Shown here: piece by piece, positions 23,119 through 31,831 of the stretch
Layout: every line of letters starts with the position of its first letter
Position numbering within the stretch: the first letter of the stretch is position 1
DNA from: an uncultured Microbacterium sp.
GTDB lineage: Bacteria > Actinomycetota > Actinomycetes > Actinomycetales > Microbacteriaceae
Length of the DNA: 39,389 nt
Direction: 5' to 3'
Assembly: GCF_937927635.1 (NCBI RefSeq)
Contig: NZ_CALBRW010000031.1
Span: forward strand, 1-39,389
Notes under the pieces: generated by a model
What the model saw: only the letters and a program-made list of their open reading frames with translations
What the model was told of the DNA's origin: nothing
The model's database searches: none
Position numbers and translations under genes: made by a program

Positions 23119-25866
23119 TCAGCCGCGAGGCTTCTCAACCAGCTCGGTGGTCTCGATCTCGTCGCCGATCTGGATGTCGTTGTACTTGCCCAGGCCGATA
23201 CCGGCTTCGAAGTCGGTGCGGACCTCGGTGACGTCATCCTTGAAGCGACGCAGCGACTCGATGGCCAGGCCATCGGCGATGACGACGCCGTCGCGGATGA
23301 CGCGCGCCTTGGCGTTGCGCGTGATCGTTCCGGAGCGGACGATGACACCGGCGATGTTGCCGAACTTCGAGGAGCGGAACACCTCGCGGATCTCGGCGAC
23401 ACCGGACTGGATCTCCTCGAACTCCGGCTTGAGCATGCCCTTGAGGGAGTTCTCGATCTCCTCGATGGCCGAGTAGATCACCGAGTAGAAGCGGATGTCC
23501 ACGCCCTCGCGGTTCGAGGCCTCGCGCGCCTTGGCGTCCGGACGGACGTTGAAGCCCACGATGATCGCGTTGTCGATCGTCGCCAGGTTCACATCCGACT
23601 CCGTGATGGCGCCGACGCCGCGGTGGATGATGCGCAGCTGCACCGAGTCGTCGACCTCGATCTTCAGCAGCGACTCCTCCAGCGCCTCCACGGCACCGGA
23701 CACGTCGCCCTTGATGATGAGGTTGAGCGTCTCGACCTTGCCCTCTTCGAGAGCACGGGTGAAGTCCTCGAGCGAGATGCGCTTGCGGGCCTTGGCCAGC
23801 TGGGCGTTGCGCTCGACGGCCTCGCGCTTCTCCGCGATCTGACGCGCCATGCGGTCCTCGTCGGTGACGATGAACACGTCACCGGCGCGGGGCACGGAGT
23901 TCAGACCCTGCACCTGCACGGGGCGGGACGGGGCTGCCTCTGCGACCTGCTCGCCGTTCTCGTCGAGCATGGCGCGGACGCGACCGTACGCGGTGCCGGC
24001 GACGATGGCGTCTCCGACGCGCAGCGTTCCGGACTGGATCAGCACGGTGGCGACCGAGCCGCGGCCCTTGTCGAGCTTGGCCTCGATGGCCACACCGCGG
24101 GCGGCCTTGTTCGGGTTGGCGGTCAGGTCCAGGCCCGCGTCGGCCGTGAGCAGCACGGCGTCGATCAGATCCTGGATGCCGATGCCCTCGCGCGCCGAGA
24201 CGTCGACGAACATGACGTCTCCGCCGTACTCCTCGGCGACCAGGCCGTACTCGGTCAGCTGCTGGCGCACCTTGGCCGGGTTGGCCTCGGGCTTGTCGAT
24301 CTTGTTCACCGCGACCACGATCGGCACCTCGGCCGCCTGGGCGTGGTTCAGGGCCTCCACCGTCTGCGGCATGATGCCGTCGTCGGCGGCGACCACGAGG
24401 ATCGCGATGTCGGTCACCTGCGCACCACGGGCGCGCATGGCGGTGAACGCCTCGTGACCCGGGGTGTCGATGAAGGTGACGGCGCGCTCGTGCCCGTCGT
24501 GCTCGGTCCAGATCTGGTACGCACCGATGTGCTGGGTGATGCCGCCGGCCTCGCCCTCGATGACGTTCGACTTGCGGATGGCATCCAGCAGGCGGGTCTT
24601 TCCGTGGTCGACGTGACCCATGACGGTGACCACCGGCGGACGGATCTCGAGGTCGTCCTCGCTCTCCGCCTCCAGCTCGGCCTCCAGGTCGAGACCGAAG
24701 CCCTCCAGGAGCTCCTTGTCCTCGTCCTCAGGCGAGACCATCTGGATCTTGTAGCCCAGCTCGGCGCCCAGGACCTCGAAGGTCGCCTCATCCAGCGACT
24801 CGGTGGCCGTGGCCATCTCGCCGAGGTTGAAGAGGATGGTGACGAGCGTTCCGGGCTGGACGGTGTAGCCGTTCAGCGCCTCGAGCTTGTCCGCGAAGTC
24901 GGCGATGGATGCACCGCGGCGCAGCCGGATGATCTCGCCATGGCCCTTGGAGACGTTGACGCCGCCGACGACCGGCGCCGACCGCATCTCGAATTCCTGC
25001 CGCTTCGCCCGACGCGACTTGCGCTGCTTGCTCTTGCCGCCGCCCTTGCCGAACGCGCCAGCGGTGCCGCCGCCGGGTCCACGACCACGGCCGCCGCCAC
25101 CGGGACGCCCGGCGAAACCGCCGCCGGGACGCTGGAAGCCGCCGCCGGTGCCGCCGCCGGGACGGCCGGGGCCGCCGGTGCGCTGCTGGAACGGAGCACC
25201 CGGACGACCGCCCTGGCCACCACGAGCACCGGGACGTCCCGGACGCGGGGCGCCGATGCGCGGCGAACCCGGACGCGGAGCCTGGGGACGCGGGATGTTG
25301 CCCGGAGTCGGACGCTGGCCCATGCCCTGCGCCGAGGCGAACGGGTTGTTGCCGGGACGGGGACCTGCGGGACGCTGGCCCATGCCCTGCGACGACGAGA
25401 ACGGATTGTTGCCGGGGCGAGGAGCACCGGGCTTGGGTGAGCCGCCCGGGCGCGCAGCGCCGGGCTTCGGGGCACCACCGGGACGCGGCGCGCTGCCGCC
25501 CGGTCGCGGTGCGGAGCCGCCGGGGCGCGGTGCAGACGACTTGGGAGCCGCCGGAGCGGCCTCCGCCTTGGGCTCGGCCTTCGGCGCCTCGGCCTTGGGC
25601 TTCGCGGGACCCGGCTTGGGACCGGGCACCGGAGCGCCCGGCTTGGGCGCGGCGGCCTTGGCCGCCGGCTTCTCGTCGGTCTTGGCTGCAGGCGCAGCCG
25701 ACGCGTCCGCCGCGATGGCAGCGCGGAGCTTGCGAGCCACCGGGGGCTCGATGGTCGAAGAGGGACTCTTCACGAACTCGCCGAGCTCCTTGAGCTTCGC
25801 GAGTGCGAACTTGCTGTCGACGCCGAGTTCAGCGGCGATCTCGTGCACGCGTGGTTTACCAGCCAC
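23119..25866 (-). CDS. infB: Translation initiation factor IF-2
   Basis: A 915-residue GTPase that places initiator tRNA on the 30S subunit. Residues 1-50 are the IF2_N domain (KPRVHEIAAELGVDSKFALA). Residues ~55-295 are a Pro/Ala/Gly/Arg-rich linker, including a 20-residue tandem repeat around 146-185 (NNPFSSSQGMGQRP, then NNPFASAQGMGQRP). The G domain holds VMGHVDHGKT (Lys423), then GGITQHIGAYQ, DTPGHEAFTAMRARGA and VAVNKIDKPEAN. Domains II-IV follow. Start is GTG (25864-25866). Encoded downstream of ylxR and upstream of rbfA. Confidence 0.97.
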   Translation of the reverse strand: MAGKPRVHEIAAELGVDSKFALAKLKELGEFVKSPSSTIEPPVARKLRAAIAADASAAPAAKTDEKPAAKAAAPKPGAPVPGPKPGPAKPKAEAPKAEPKAEAAPAAPKSSAPRPGGSAPRPGGSAPRPGGAPKPGAARPGGSPKPGAPRPGNNPFSSSQGMGQRPAGPRPGNNPFASAQGMGQRPTPGNIPRPQAPRPGSPRIGAPRPGRPGARGGQGGRPGAPFQQRTGGPGRPGGGTGGGFQRPGGGFAGRPGGGGRGRGPGGGTAGAFGKGGGKSKQRKSRRAKRQEFEMRSAPVVGGVNVSKGHGEIIRLRRGASIADFADKLEALNGYTVQPGTLVTILFNLGEMATATESLDEATFEVLGAELGYKIQMVSPEDEDKELLEGFGLDLEAELEAESEDDLEIRPPVVTVMGHVDHGKTRLLDAIRKSNVIEGEAGGITQHIGAYQIWTEHDGHERAVTFIDTPGHEAFTAMRARGAQVTDIAILVVAADDGIMPQTVEALNHAQAAEVPIVVAVNKIDKPEANPAKVRQQLTEYGLVAEEYGGDVMFVDVSAREGIGIQDLIDAVLLTADAGLDLTANPNKAARGVAIEAKLDKGRGSVATVLIQSGTLRVGDAIVAGTAYGRVRAMLDENGEQVAEAAPSRPVQVQGLNSVPRAGDVFIVTDEDRMARQIAEKREAVERNAQLAKARKRISLEDFTRALEEGKVETLNLIIKGDVSGAVEALEESLLKIEVDDSVQLRIIHRGVGAITESDVNLATIDNAIIVGFNVRPDAKAREASNREGVDIRFYSVIYSAIEEIENSLKGMLKPEFEEIQSGVAEIREVFRSSKFGNIAGVIVRSGTITRNAKARVIRDGVVIADGLAIESLRRFKDDVTEVRTDFEAGIGLGKYNDIQIGDEIETTELVEKPRG
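25311..25430 (-). repeat. 60-bp tandem repeat in the infB linker
   Basis: Two consecutive copies with a 60-bp period (starting at 25311 and 25371) share GACGCTGGCCCATGCCCTGC exactly and then diverge slightly. They encode two 20-residue units containing QGMGQRP. Confidence 0.75.
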
Positions 25867-25960
25867 AATTCTCCTGTCAGGGTCGGTCCGCCCTGGCAGG
25901 GCAGACCACTAGTCGCGGACGGGTCTCATTTCGAGCCGTTCACTTTGTTTCCATAGCCGT

Positions 25961-26233
25961 TCAGCCTTTGTTTCGGTGGAAGTACCGTTCGGTGGTCTGC
26001 GCATCCTCCGCCTCGGGGAACCCGATCGAAGGAGAGATGCGAAGTGCTCGTGCGAAGGCTCGGCGCCGCAGCGCGGCATCCAGGCACTCGGATGCCGGAT
26101 GCAGCCACGCACCTCTCCCCGGCAGCACTCCTCGCTCGTCGAAGACGAGCTCATCATTGTGCAGGGCCACCCTGATCAGGGCGGATCGAGAGGCACGACC
26201 GCGGCAACCGACACACGTTCGTACAGGTTCCAT
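25961..26233 (-). CDS. ylxR: YlxR/RnpM family RNA-binding protein
   Basis: A 90-residue protein of the DUF448 family, encoded as usual between nusA and infB. The opening MEPVRTCVGCRGRASRSALI with CxxC, and GRGAWLHPASECLDAA, are the family signatures. In Firmicutes the homologue binds and modulates RNase P; that role here is inferred. The C-terminal 25 residues (FPEAEDAQTTERYFHRNKG) are variable. ATG at 26231-26233 with GAGGTG upstream. The 94-nt gap to infB shows no further gene. Confidence 0.92.
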   Translation of the reverse strand: MEPVRTCVGCRGRASRSALIRVALHNDELVFDERGVLPGRGAWLHPASECLDAALRRRAFARALRISPSIGFPEAEDAQTTERYFHRNKG

Positions 26234-26302
26234 CTTACACCTCGCGGTGCGGATCGAAGCCCGGCGCCCGGCGTGTGCGCAGGGTGCTGAGCACCCGAGC
26301 CG

Positions 26303-27292
26303 TCATTCGTCTCCCATCACGCTGTCGGGCTGGATGTCGATCTTGGCACCGGTGAGCTTGGCGGCCAGGCGGGCGTTCTGCCCCTCCTTGCCGATGGCCA
26401 GCGAGAGCTGGTAGTCGGGCACCAGGGCGCGGACGGCCTTGGTCGCAGCATCCAGGACGAATGCCGACGTCACCTTCGCGGGCGACAGGGCGTTGGCGAC
26501 GAACGTCGCCAGGTCGGGGTGGTGGTCGACGATGTCGATCTTCTCCCCGGAGAGCTCCTCGGTGACGGCGCGAACGCGGCGGCCCATCTCGCCGATGCAG
26601 GAGCCCTTGGCGTTGACGGACGGGTCGTTGGCGCGCACGGCGATCTTGGTGCGGTGGCCCGCCTCGCGGGCCAGCGACACGATCTCGACCAGGCCGGCGG
26701 CGATCTCGGGCACCTCCAGCGCGAACAGCTTGCGCACCAGGCCCGGGTGGGTGCGGGACACGGTGATCTGCGGTCCCTTGGTGCCCTTGGCGACGCTGGT
26801 GACGTACACGCGCAGGCGCGTGCCGTGGGCGTACTCCTCGCCGGGCACCTGCTCCTCGGGCGGGAGGATGGCCTCGACCGAGCCGAGGTCGACGTGGATC
26901 ATGCGCGGGTTCGGACCCTGCTGGATGACGCCGGCGACGATGTCGCCCTCCTTGCCGCGGAACTCCCCCAGCACGGCATCGTCCGCGATGTCGCGCAGAC
27001 GCTGGCCGATGACCTGCTTCGCGGCGTAGGCGGCGATGCGGCCGAAGTCCTCGGGCGTGGTCTCCTCCTCGCCGATGACAGCGCCCTCTTCGTCGGTGAC
27101 GGGCTGGAGCACGGCGACGTGGCCGGTCTTGCGGTCGAGCTCGACGCGCACACCCTCGGGAATGGCCCCGTCGGCCGAGACGTGCTTGCCGTAGGCCGTG
27201 AGGATGGCCTGCTCGATGATCGACACGAGCTCGTCGAAGGGGATCGCCTTCTCCTTCTCGATTCCTCGCAGCAGTCCGAGTTCGATGTCCAT
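26303..27292 (-). CDS. nusA: Transcription termination/antitermination protein NusA
   Basis: A 329-residue RNA-polymerase-binding factor. N-terminal domain 1-~130 (MDIELGLLRGIEKEKAIPFD), S1 domain (GDIVAGVIQQ through VYVTSVAKGTKGPQITVSRT), then two KH domains (GHRTKIAVRANDPSVNAKGS, CIGEMGRRVRAVTEEL, LAIGKEGQNARLAAKLTGAK). As in other actinobacteria it lacks the C-terminal acidic repeats of E. coli NusA. ATG at 27290-27292 with AGAGGAGA upstream. The gene usually follows rimP, but here the next gene upstream is phoX. Confidence 0.96.
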   Translation of the reverse strand: MDIELGLLRGIEKEKAIPFDELVSIIEQAILTAYGKHVSADGAIPEGVRVELDRKTGHVAVLQPVTDEEGAVIGEEETTPEDFGRIAAYAAKQVIGQRLRDIADDAVLGEFRGKEGDIVAGVIQQGPNPRMIHVDLGSVEAILPPEEQVPGEEYAHGTRLRVYVTSVAKGTKGPQITVSRTHPGLVRKLFALEVPEIAAGLVEIVSLAREAGHRTKIAVRANDPSVNAKGSCIGEMGRRVRAVTEELSGEKIDIVDHHPDLATFVANALSPAKVTSAFVLDAATKAVRALVPDYQLSLAIGKEGQNARLAAKLTGAKIDIQPDSVMGDE

Positions 27293-27318
27293 CAGCGGTC
27301 TCCTCTATTCAGCTCTCC

Positions 27319-27355
27319 CCGCGGACAGACGCTCCGCGGGCATCCGTCCAGAATA
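27319..27355 (-). promoter_or_regulatory. nusA promoter and leader hairpin
   Basis: On the minus strand TATTCT (27350-27355) is a good -10 box. The ~50-nt leader then forms CCGCGGA (27319-27325 complement) with TCCGCGG (27333-27339), a 7-bp stem with 7-nt loop. NusA is known to control its own leader in other bacteria; whether this hairpin is involved is inference. Confidence 0.4.
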
Positions 27356-27394
27356 GCCGAAACCGAATCGGTCCGACCCACTCCGCAGACAGCA

Positions 27395-27426
27395 GGGCGC
27401 CCCCCTGCATCGAGCAGAGGGCGCCC
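27395..27426 (-). terminator. Terminator after phoX
   Basis: GGGCGCCC (27395-27402) pairs with GGGCGCCC (27419-27426), and an inner CTGC (27405-27408) pairs with GCAG (27414-27417) around loop ATCGA, with a small bulge between. It begins 8 nt beyond the phoX stop on the minus strand and separates phoX from nusA. Confidence 0.6.
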
Positions 27427-27434
27427 CGAGGAGA

Positions 27435-29489
27435 TCAGGCGCGGTTCACCTGGACGACCGCGGGCCGCGGTGCGGTCGCGACGTCTCCGGCGGCGGTCGA
27501 GCCGTAGTCGGGGAAGAGCGAGCGAGGTGCGTCGAACGTGCCGTCCTCCCCCGGATGCTGCACGGCGACGAACACGAGCACCTCGCGGTCGTGGATCACG
27601 GGGCCGCAGGTCTCGGCATCGCGCGGGACGGAGAGGAACTGCTGCACGTTGCCGCGCTCCCGCCCGACGAGCGGCACCTTGAACAGGCCGTCGCCGTAAC
27701 CGATGGTGCTGGGCGCGCCGTCGGTCGAGATCCACAGGCTGCCCTCGGAGTCGAAGGCGACGTTGTCGGGGCAGGAGATCGGCGACACGAGCTCCTTCGG
27801 GAAGCCGGCGAAGTACGCGTTCTCGAAGGTGTTCGGGTCGCCGCAGAGCAGCAGCACGCTCCAGCCGAAGGTCCGTCCGCTCTGGCCCGCGGTCTCGGTC
27901 AGCTCGATGACGTGGCCGTAGCGGTTTCCGGTGACCGGGTTGGCCTCATCGAGCGCGGTGCGGCGGCTGTTGTTCGTCAGCGCGACATAAACCTTGCCGG
28001 TGACCGGGCTGGGCTCGACGTCTTCTGGACGGTCCATCTTGGTGGCGCCGATGGCGTCGGCGGCGAGGCGCGTGTAGACCAGCACCTGCTCAGTCGTGAA
28101 GCCGGGCACCACGCTCTCGCCGCCCTGGGTGAGCGGAAGCCACTCGCCGGTGCCATCGAAGGCGCCGTCCGAGGGCAGGGCGCCGGTGCCGGTGATCTCG
28201 CCGACAGGCGAGTTGCCGCGGAACTTGGCCACGTACAGGTCCCCTTCGCTGAGCAGGGCGAGATTCTTCCTGCGCGAGCCGGAGATGCGGTTCTTCGAGA
28301 CGAACTTGTACAGGTAGTCGTTGCGCTCGTCGTCACCCATGTACGCCACGACCCGACCGTCCTCGGCGACGCGGACGTTGGCGCCCTCGTGCTTCAAGCG
28401 GCCCATTGCGGTGTGCTTGCGCGGGGTCGAGGCCGGGTCCTGCGGGTCGATCTCGACGATGTAGCCGAAGCGGTTCGGCTCGTTGACATAGCCGGCGTCG
28501 TGCGCGTCGAAGCGGGGGTCGTACGCCTCCCAGCCGGTCGAGGTCGATGTCGTGCTCGAGCCGCTGTACCGCTTCTGCTCTGCGGTGTCGGCCGCCCAGG
28601 CGAAGTAGCCGTTGAAGTTCTCCTCGCCCGACAGCACTGTGCCCCAAGGGGTGGTGCCGCCGGCGCAGTTGCCGAGCGTGCCGCGCACCCAGCGGCCCTC
28701 GGGGTCGGCTGCGGTCTTGACCAGCTCGGTGCCTGCAGCGGGGCCGGTGAGCTCGAAGACCGTCTCGACGGTGATGCGGCGGCTGCGGCGGCCGTCGACG
28801 ACGTACTCCCATGGGTCGCCGACCCTGCGGCGGCGGATCTCCACGACCGACATCCCCTGCGCAGCCTTGTAGATCTCACCGCGGCGGCGCAGCTCGACGG
28901 CGTCGGCGGTGTCGGGGAACATGAGGTTCGGGTTGACGTACTCATGGTTGTTGACGAGCACGCCGGTCCTGCCGCTCGGGTCGGCGATGATGTCGAGGTA
29001 GTCGCTGTTGTACCCGAACTGGCCGGCCTGCGCCTCGGGCGTCTGAGCGTCGATGTCGAAGGCGGGAGTGCGTGAGAACAGCGGGTCGCCCCAGCGGATG
29101 ATCGGCTTCCAGGTGTAGCCGTCCGGCACGGTGAAGGCGTCCACCTCCGCAGGCACCGGCGCGATGGCGCCGAACGAGAGGCCCGCGCGTCCCGGGCGGG
29201 CGAAGGACGCTCCGGGACCGGCGACGCCGGACGCGGACGGCTGAGACACGGGAGTCGGGCGTGGTGCGCCGACGGCCACGGCGACCGCCGCCGCCGCACC
29301 GAGGCCGAACAGCGCCCGCCGGGAGAAGACGGCCGATGCGATGGAGCGGAAGTCCTCGTTCTGGGACGTGTTGCACTCCGGGCCGAGGCACGCGTTCGCG
29401 CACTTGAGCTGGCAGGTCACAGCAGAGCGCTTGCCCCGCACGTGGTCGAGCATGGGCAGGTTGCGTCGTGCGGGTTCGGCCAGAGTCAT
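27435..29489 (-). CDS. phoX: PhoX-family alkaline phosphatase (DUF839), Tat-exported
   Basis: A 684-residue protein of the PhoX family, Ca/Fe-dependent phosphatases that release phosphate from organic esters outside the cell. A twin-arginine signal lies unusually deep: FSRRALFGLGAAAAVAVAVG at about 55-74. Before it is a cytoplasmic leader with a four-Cys cluster (CQLKCANACLGPEC, residues 26-39). Family blocks follow: VPDGYTWKPIIRWGDPLF, VLVNNHEYVNP, GTLGNCAGGTTPWGTVLSGEENF, YVNEPNRFGYIVEIDP, MGDDERNDYLYKFVS, DRPEDVEPSP and SCPDNVAFDSEGSLWISTDG. ATG at 29487-29489 with GAGGAGG upstream. A PHO-box-like repeat lies 51-72 nt upstream of the start on the coding strand, matching phosphate-starvation control. 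Confidence 0.93.
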   Translation of the reverse strand: MTLAEPARRNLPMLDHVRGKRSAVTCQLKCANACLGPECNTSQNEDFRSIASAVFSRRALFGLGAAAAVAVAVGAPRPTPVSQPSASGVAGPGASFARPGRAGLSFGAIAPVPAEVDAFTVPDGYTWKPIIRWGDPLFSRTPAFDIDAQTPEAQAGQFGYNSDYLDIIADPSGRTGVLVNNHEYVNPNLMFPDTADAVELRRRGEIYKAAQGMSVVEIRRRRVGDPWEYVVDGRRSRRITVETVFELTGPAAGTELVKTAADPEGRWVRGTLGNCAGGTTPWGTVLSGEENFNGYFAWAADTAEQKRYSGSSTTSTSTGWEAYDPRFDAHDAGYVNEPNRFGYIVEIDPQDPASTPRKHTAMGRLKHEGANVRVAEDGRVVAYMGDDERNDYLYKFVSKNRISGSRRKNLALLSEGDLYVAKFRGNSPVGEITGTGALPSDGAFDGTGEWLPLTQGGESVVPGFTTEQVLVYTRLAADAIGATKMDRPEDVEPSPVTGKVYVALTNNSRRTALDEANPVTGNRYGHVIELTETAGQSGRTFGWSVLLLCGDPNTFENAYFAGFPKELVSPISCPDNVAFDSEGSLWISTDGAPSTIGYGDGLFKVPLVGRERGNVQQFLSVPRDAETCGPVIHDREVLVFVAVQHPGEDGTFDAPRSLFPDYGSTAAGDVATAPRPAVVQVNRA

Positions 29490-29539
29490 CGGTCCTCCTC
29501 GTCGGATGCGCTGAGTGCGTCGGATGCCACGATGCCGGG

Positions 29540-29561
29540 CGCTGTTGACATCGAGGTGAAC
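29540..29561 (-). promoter_or_regulatory. PHO-box-like direct repeat upstream of phoX
   Basis: On the coding (minus) strand two 11-mers follow each other: GTTCACCTCGA (29551-29561) and TGTCAACAGCG (29540-29550). They fit the GTTCACC-type 11-nt direct repeat of actinobacterial PhoP boxes, the second copy weaker. The distance to the ATG leaves room for a -10 box and leader. Confidence 0.5.
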
Positions 29562-29599
29562 GCGTCTCTAACGATCGACGTACCACCTTCCGCGCGGGC

Positions 29600-30634
29600 T
29601 CAGGCGGCCGAGGGCAGGTCGTCGATGGCGCGGATGAGGGCGAACAGCGACCCGACCGAGCGCTGTGCGAGGTTCAGCATGATTCGCGGCAGCTCGACGG
29701 CGTCCCCGTCCGAGACCTCGACGTCCAAGGGCGCGGTGCGCTCGATGCGCCCCTCCGCGCACATCCCGCCGAACCGCTCATTGAGGCTGGCGATGTCGGC
29801 ATCCGTCGGTTCGTGCACGAGCCGCAGCACCAGCCTGTCCCCCACCCAGCGCAGCGAGTCGTAGTTGCGCCAGAAGCTGGTGATGTTCGCGACGGCCTCG
29901 TCGACGGAGTCCGTGATGAGCACGCGGTCGAGGTCATTCGGCGAGATCACGCCGGCCGGTGCCAGGTGCTCATCCACGAAGGTCTTCAGCCCGGTCCAGA
30001 ACGCCCCGCCCTGCTCGTCCAGCAGAACGATCGGCATGGGCTCGGCCTTGCCGGTCTGCTGCAGCGTGAGCAGCTCGAACATCTCGTCCATGGTGCCGAA
30101 GCCGCCCGGCAGGCAGATGAACCCGCGGGATTCCTTCATCAGCATCAGCTTGCGGGTGAAGAAGTACTTCATCGACACGACCTGCGCGTCCTGCCCGACG
30201 ACGGTGTCCATGCGCTCCTCGAACGGAAGTCGGATGGACACGCCCAGCGACATCTTGGCGCCGGCGCCCTCGGCCGCCGCCTGCATGATGCCGGGGCCCG
30301 CGCCGGTCACGACCATCCAGCCGTCGCCGGCGAGGGCGGCAGCGACGTCGCGTGCCTGCACGTACAGCGGATCGTCCTGGGCGGTGCGAGCGGAGCCGAA
30401 CACCGTGACCTTCGGCACATGCTGGAAGGGCTGGAACAGCCGGAACGCGTCGTGCATCTCGCGCAGCGCCGCGGAGGCGATCTTCAGGTCCAGCCGGTCG
30501 GTGTGCTCGGTCCCGAGCATCACCGCGGTCTGCAGCATGCGGGCGATCAGCCCACGATCGGTGTGGATGCCCGCGCTGTCCAGCAGTGTCGTGATCTCGT
30601 GTCGCAGGTCGTCGTTCAGCGTGGCATCGGTCAT
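29600..30634 (-). CDS. LOG family protein (TIGR00730-like)
   Basis: A 344-residue protein with the Rossmann-type LOG fold: VFGSARTAQDDP (78-89), VVTGAGPGIMQAAAEGA (108-124), SIRLPFEE and the signature PGGFGTMDE (176-184), followed by the glutamate used in phosphoribohydrolase catalysis. LOG enzymes release free cytokinin bases from their ribotides; older databases call them lysine decarboxylases, which is wrong. This is the longer group, with extra N-terminal (~70) and C-terminal (~100) regions, whose substrate is not known. ATG at 30632-30634; CAGGCT, a slightly off -10, lies exactly 6 nt upstream (30641-30646) inside the end of the neighbouring broken gene. Confidence 0.88.
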   Translation of the reverse strand: MTDATLNDDLRHEITTLLDSAGIHTDRGLIARMLQTAVMLGTEHTDRLDLKIASAALREMHDAFRLFQPFQHVPKVTVFGSARTAQDDPLYVQARDVAAALAGDGWMVVTGAGPGIMQAAAEGAGAKMSLGVSIRLPFEERMDTVVGQDAQVVSMKYFFTRKLMLMKESRGFICLPGGFGTMDEMFELLTLQQTGKAEPMPIVLLDEQGGAFWTGLKTFVDEHLAPAGVISPNDLDRVLITDSVDEAVANITSFWRNYDSLRWVGDRLVLRLVHEPTDADIASLNERFGGMCAEGRIERTAPLDVEVSDGDAVELPRIMLNLAQRSVGSLFALIRAIDDLPSAA

Positions 30635-30638
30635 ACCC

Positions 30639-31771
30639 TCAGCCTGTCACAGGCGCAGCCAGGGCGGACTCCTCGAGCAGGTCGGCGACGGCGCCGGCTC
30701 CGCCCAGGGCGCGCAGCCGCTTCCCCACAGAGCCGGCGGCATCGCGAAACGAACTCTCGCCGAGCAGGCGATCGACCGCCGCGGCGATCGCGGAGGCCCG
30801 TGGCCGTCCGGTGCGCAGAGGTCGGCGAAGGGGACGAAGCCCGCGACGCGGGTGTTCTCAGGCACGCGGAACGGGAAGGAGTCCTGACCGGGGATGCCCG
30901 TCGTGGCGACGACCATGACGTCCCGCCCCTCGAGCGCCTCCAGCGCGGGTCGCACGAGGTCGCTCGGGTCGATGTTCTGCGTGCCCTGTGTGACCAGTAC
31001 GACCGTGCGGCCGTCCAGTTCACCCCACCAGGCCGGGAGCACGGCGTGCGACTCGATTCGCCCGCGGATCTCTCCGACGAAGCGCAGATGGGGCGGCCGG
31101 TCGGTGCGCCCGTAGTCCAGGTCCGGCGAGCCGCTGGCCGCGATGCAGGTCGGCGAGAACACCAGCCGGTCCAGAACGCGCCCGCTGGGCGGCACTCCGA
31201 TCTTCCGCTCGGCGTCGTCGAGCGCCTTCACGAGCGAACGGGACAGCACGGGCGCAAGTCCCCGCAGCACGGCATCCCGCGTCCGGCCGATCGTCCCTGT
31301 TCCCGGTGTGACGCCCATGCCGCTGGGCGGTCCGCCGGGCCCGATGAGGTTCAGCGGCAGAATGCCGACCGTCGTCCACGGCATCCGCCTGCTCTCGCTG
31401 AAGAGCGCCGCACCGACCGACGTCTCGTCGGCCGCGAGGGCATCCCACGGCTCGCGCTCCCACTCCGCAGCGAGGTCCTGCACCTGCTCGGGCGCGGTGC
31501 GGATGAAGCAGTCCACCATGTTGACCAGCATCTGCGCGAAGCCCTTCTTCCCGACCAGCCGGGGAAAGGTCGCCGGAAGGTCGTTCTCGTCGAAGTCGGG
31601 CGCGCGCTGCCAGGGCACCAGACGCGCCCCGGCCCGCTCCACGCGGGCGCGATGACGACTGCCGGTGTAGAAGCGCACGTCATGGCCGCGCTCGACGAGC
31701 TCGGCCGCGACCGCGCTGAGCGGTGTGACATGCCCGGTGTACGGCATCGCTGTGAGGAGGAACCGCGCCAT
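30639..31771 (-). pseudogene. MGT-type glycosyltransferase, broken by internal deletion and frameshift
   Basis: The reading frame from ATG 31771 (GAGGAGG upstream) matches a UDP-glycosyltransferase (MGT/MurG-like GT-B) up to residue 318: MARFLLTAMPYTGHVTPLSA, FVGEIRG, VVLVTQGTQN and VAGFVPFADL. After FVPFADL (about 30818) the frame turns into Arg/Pro/Cys-rich nonsense to a stop at 30647. A different frame from the same point reads LRTGRPRASAIAAAVDRLLG and continues as a normal GT C-terminus to a TGA at 30639. The ~60-65 residues that normally join FVPFADL to DLRTGRP, with the nucleotide-sugar-binding TNGGYGG/ALAHGVP region, are missing. A deletion with loss of frame is the simplest explanation. 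The product cannot be an active GT. If the open frame is kept as a gene it is 374 codons (30647-31771). Confidence 0.82.
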
Positions 31772-31831
31772 GACACGGTGATCCTCCTCACGGATGCGTC
31801 AGGCCACCGTATTCACACGGATGCTGTCGGC

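Noticed and set aside
23623..25440. Plus-strand open frame of 605 codons opposite infB
   Set aside because: Antisense shadow, dominated by low-complexity and Asp/His/Arg-rich stretches.
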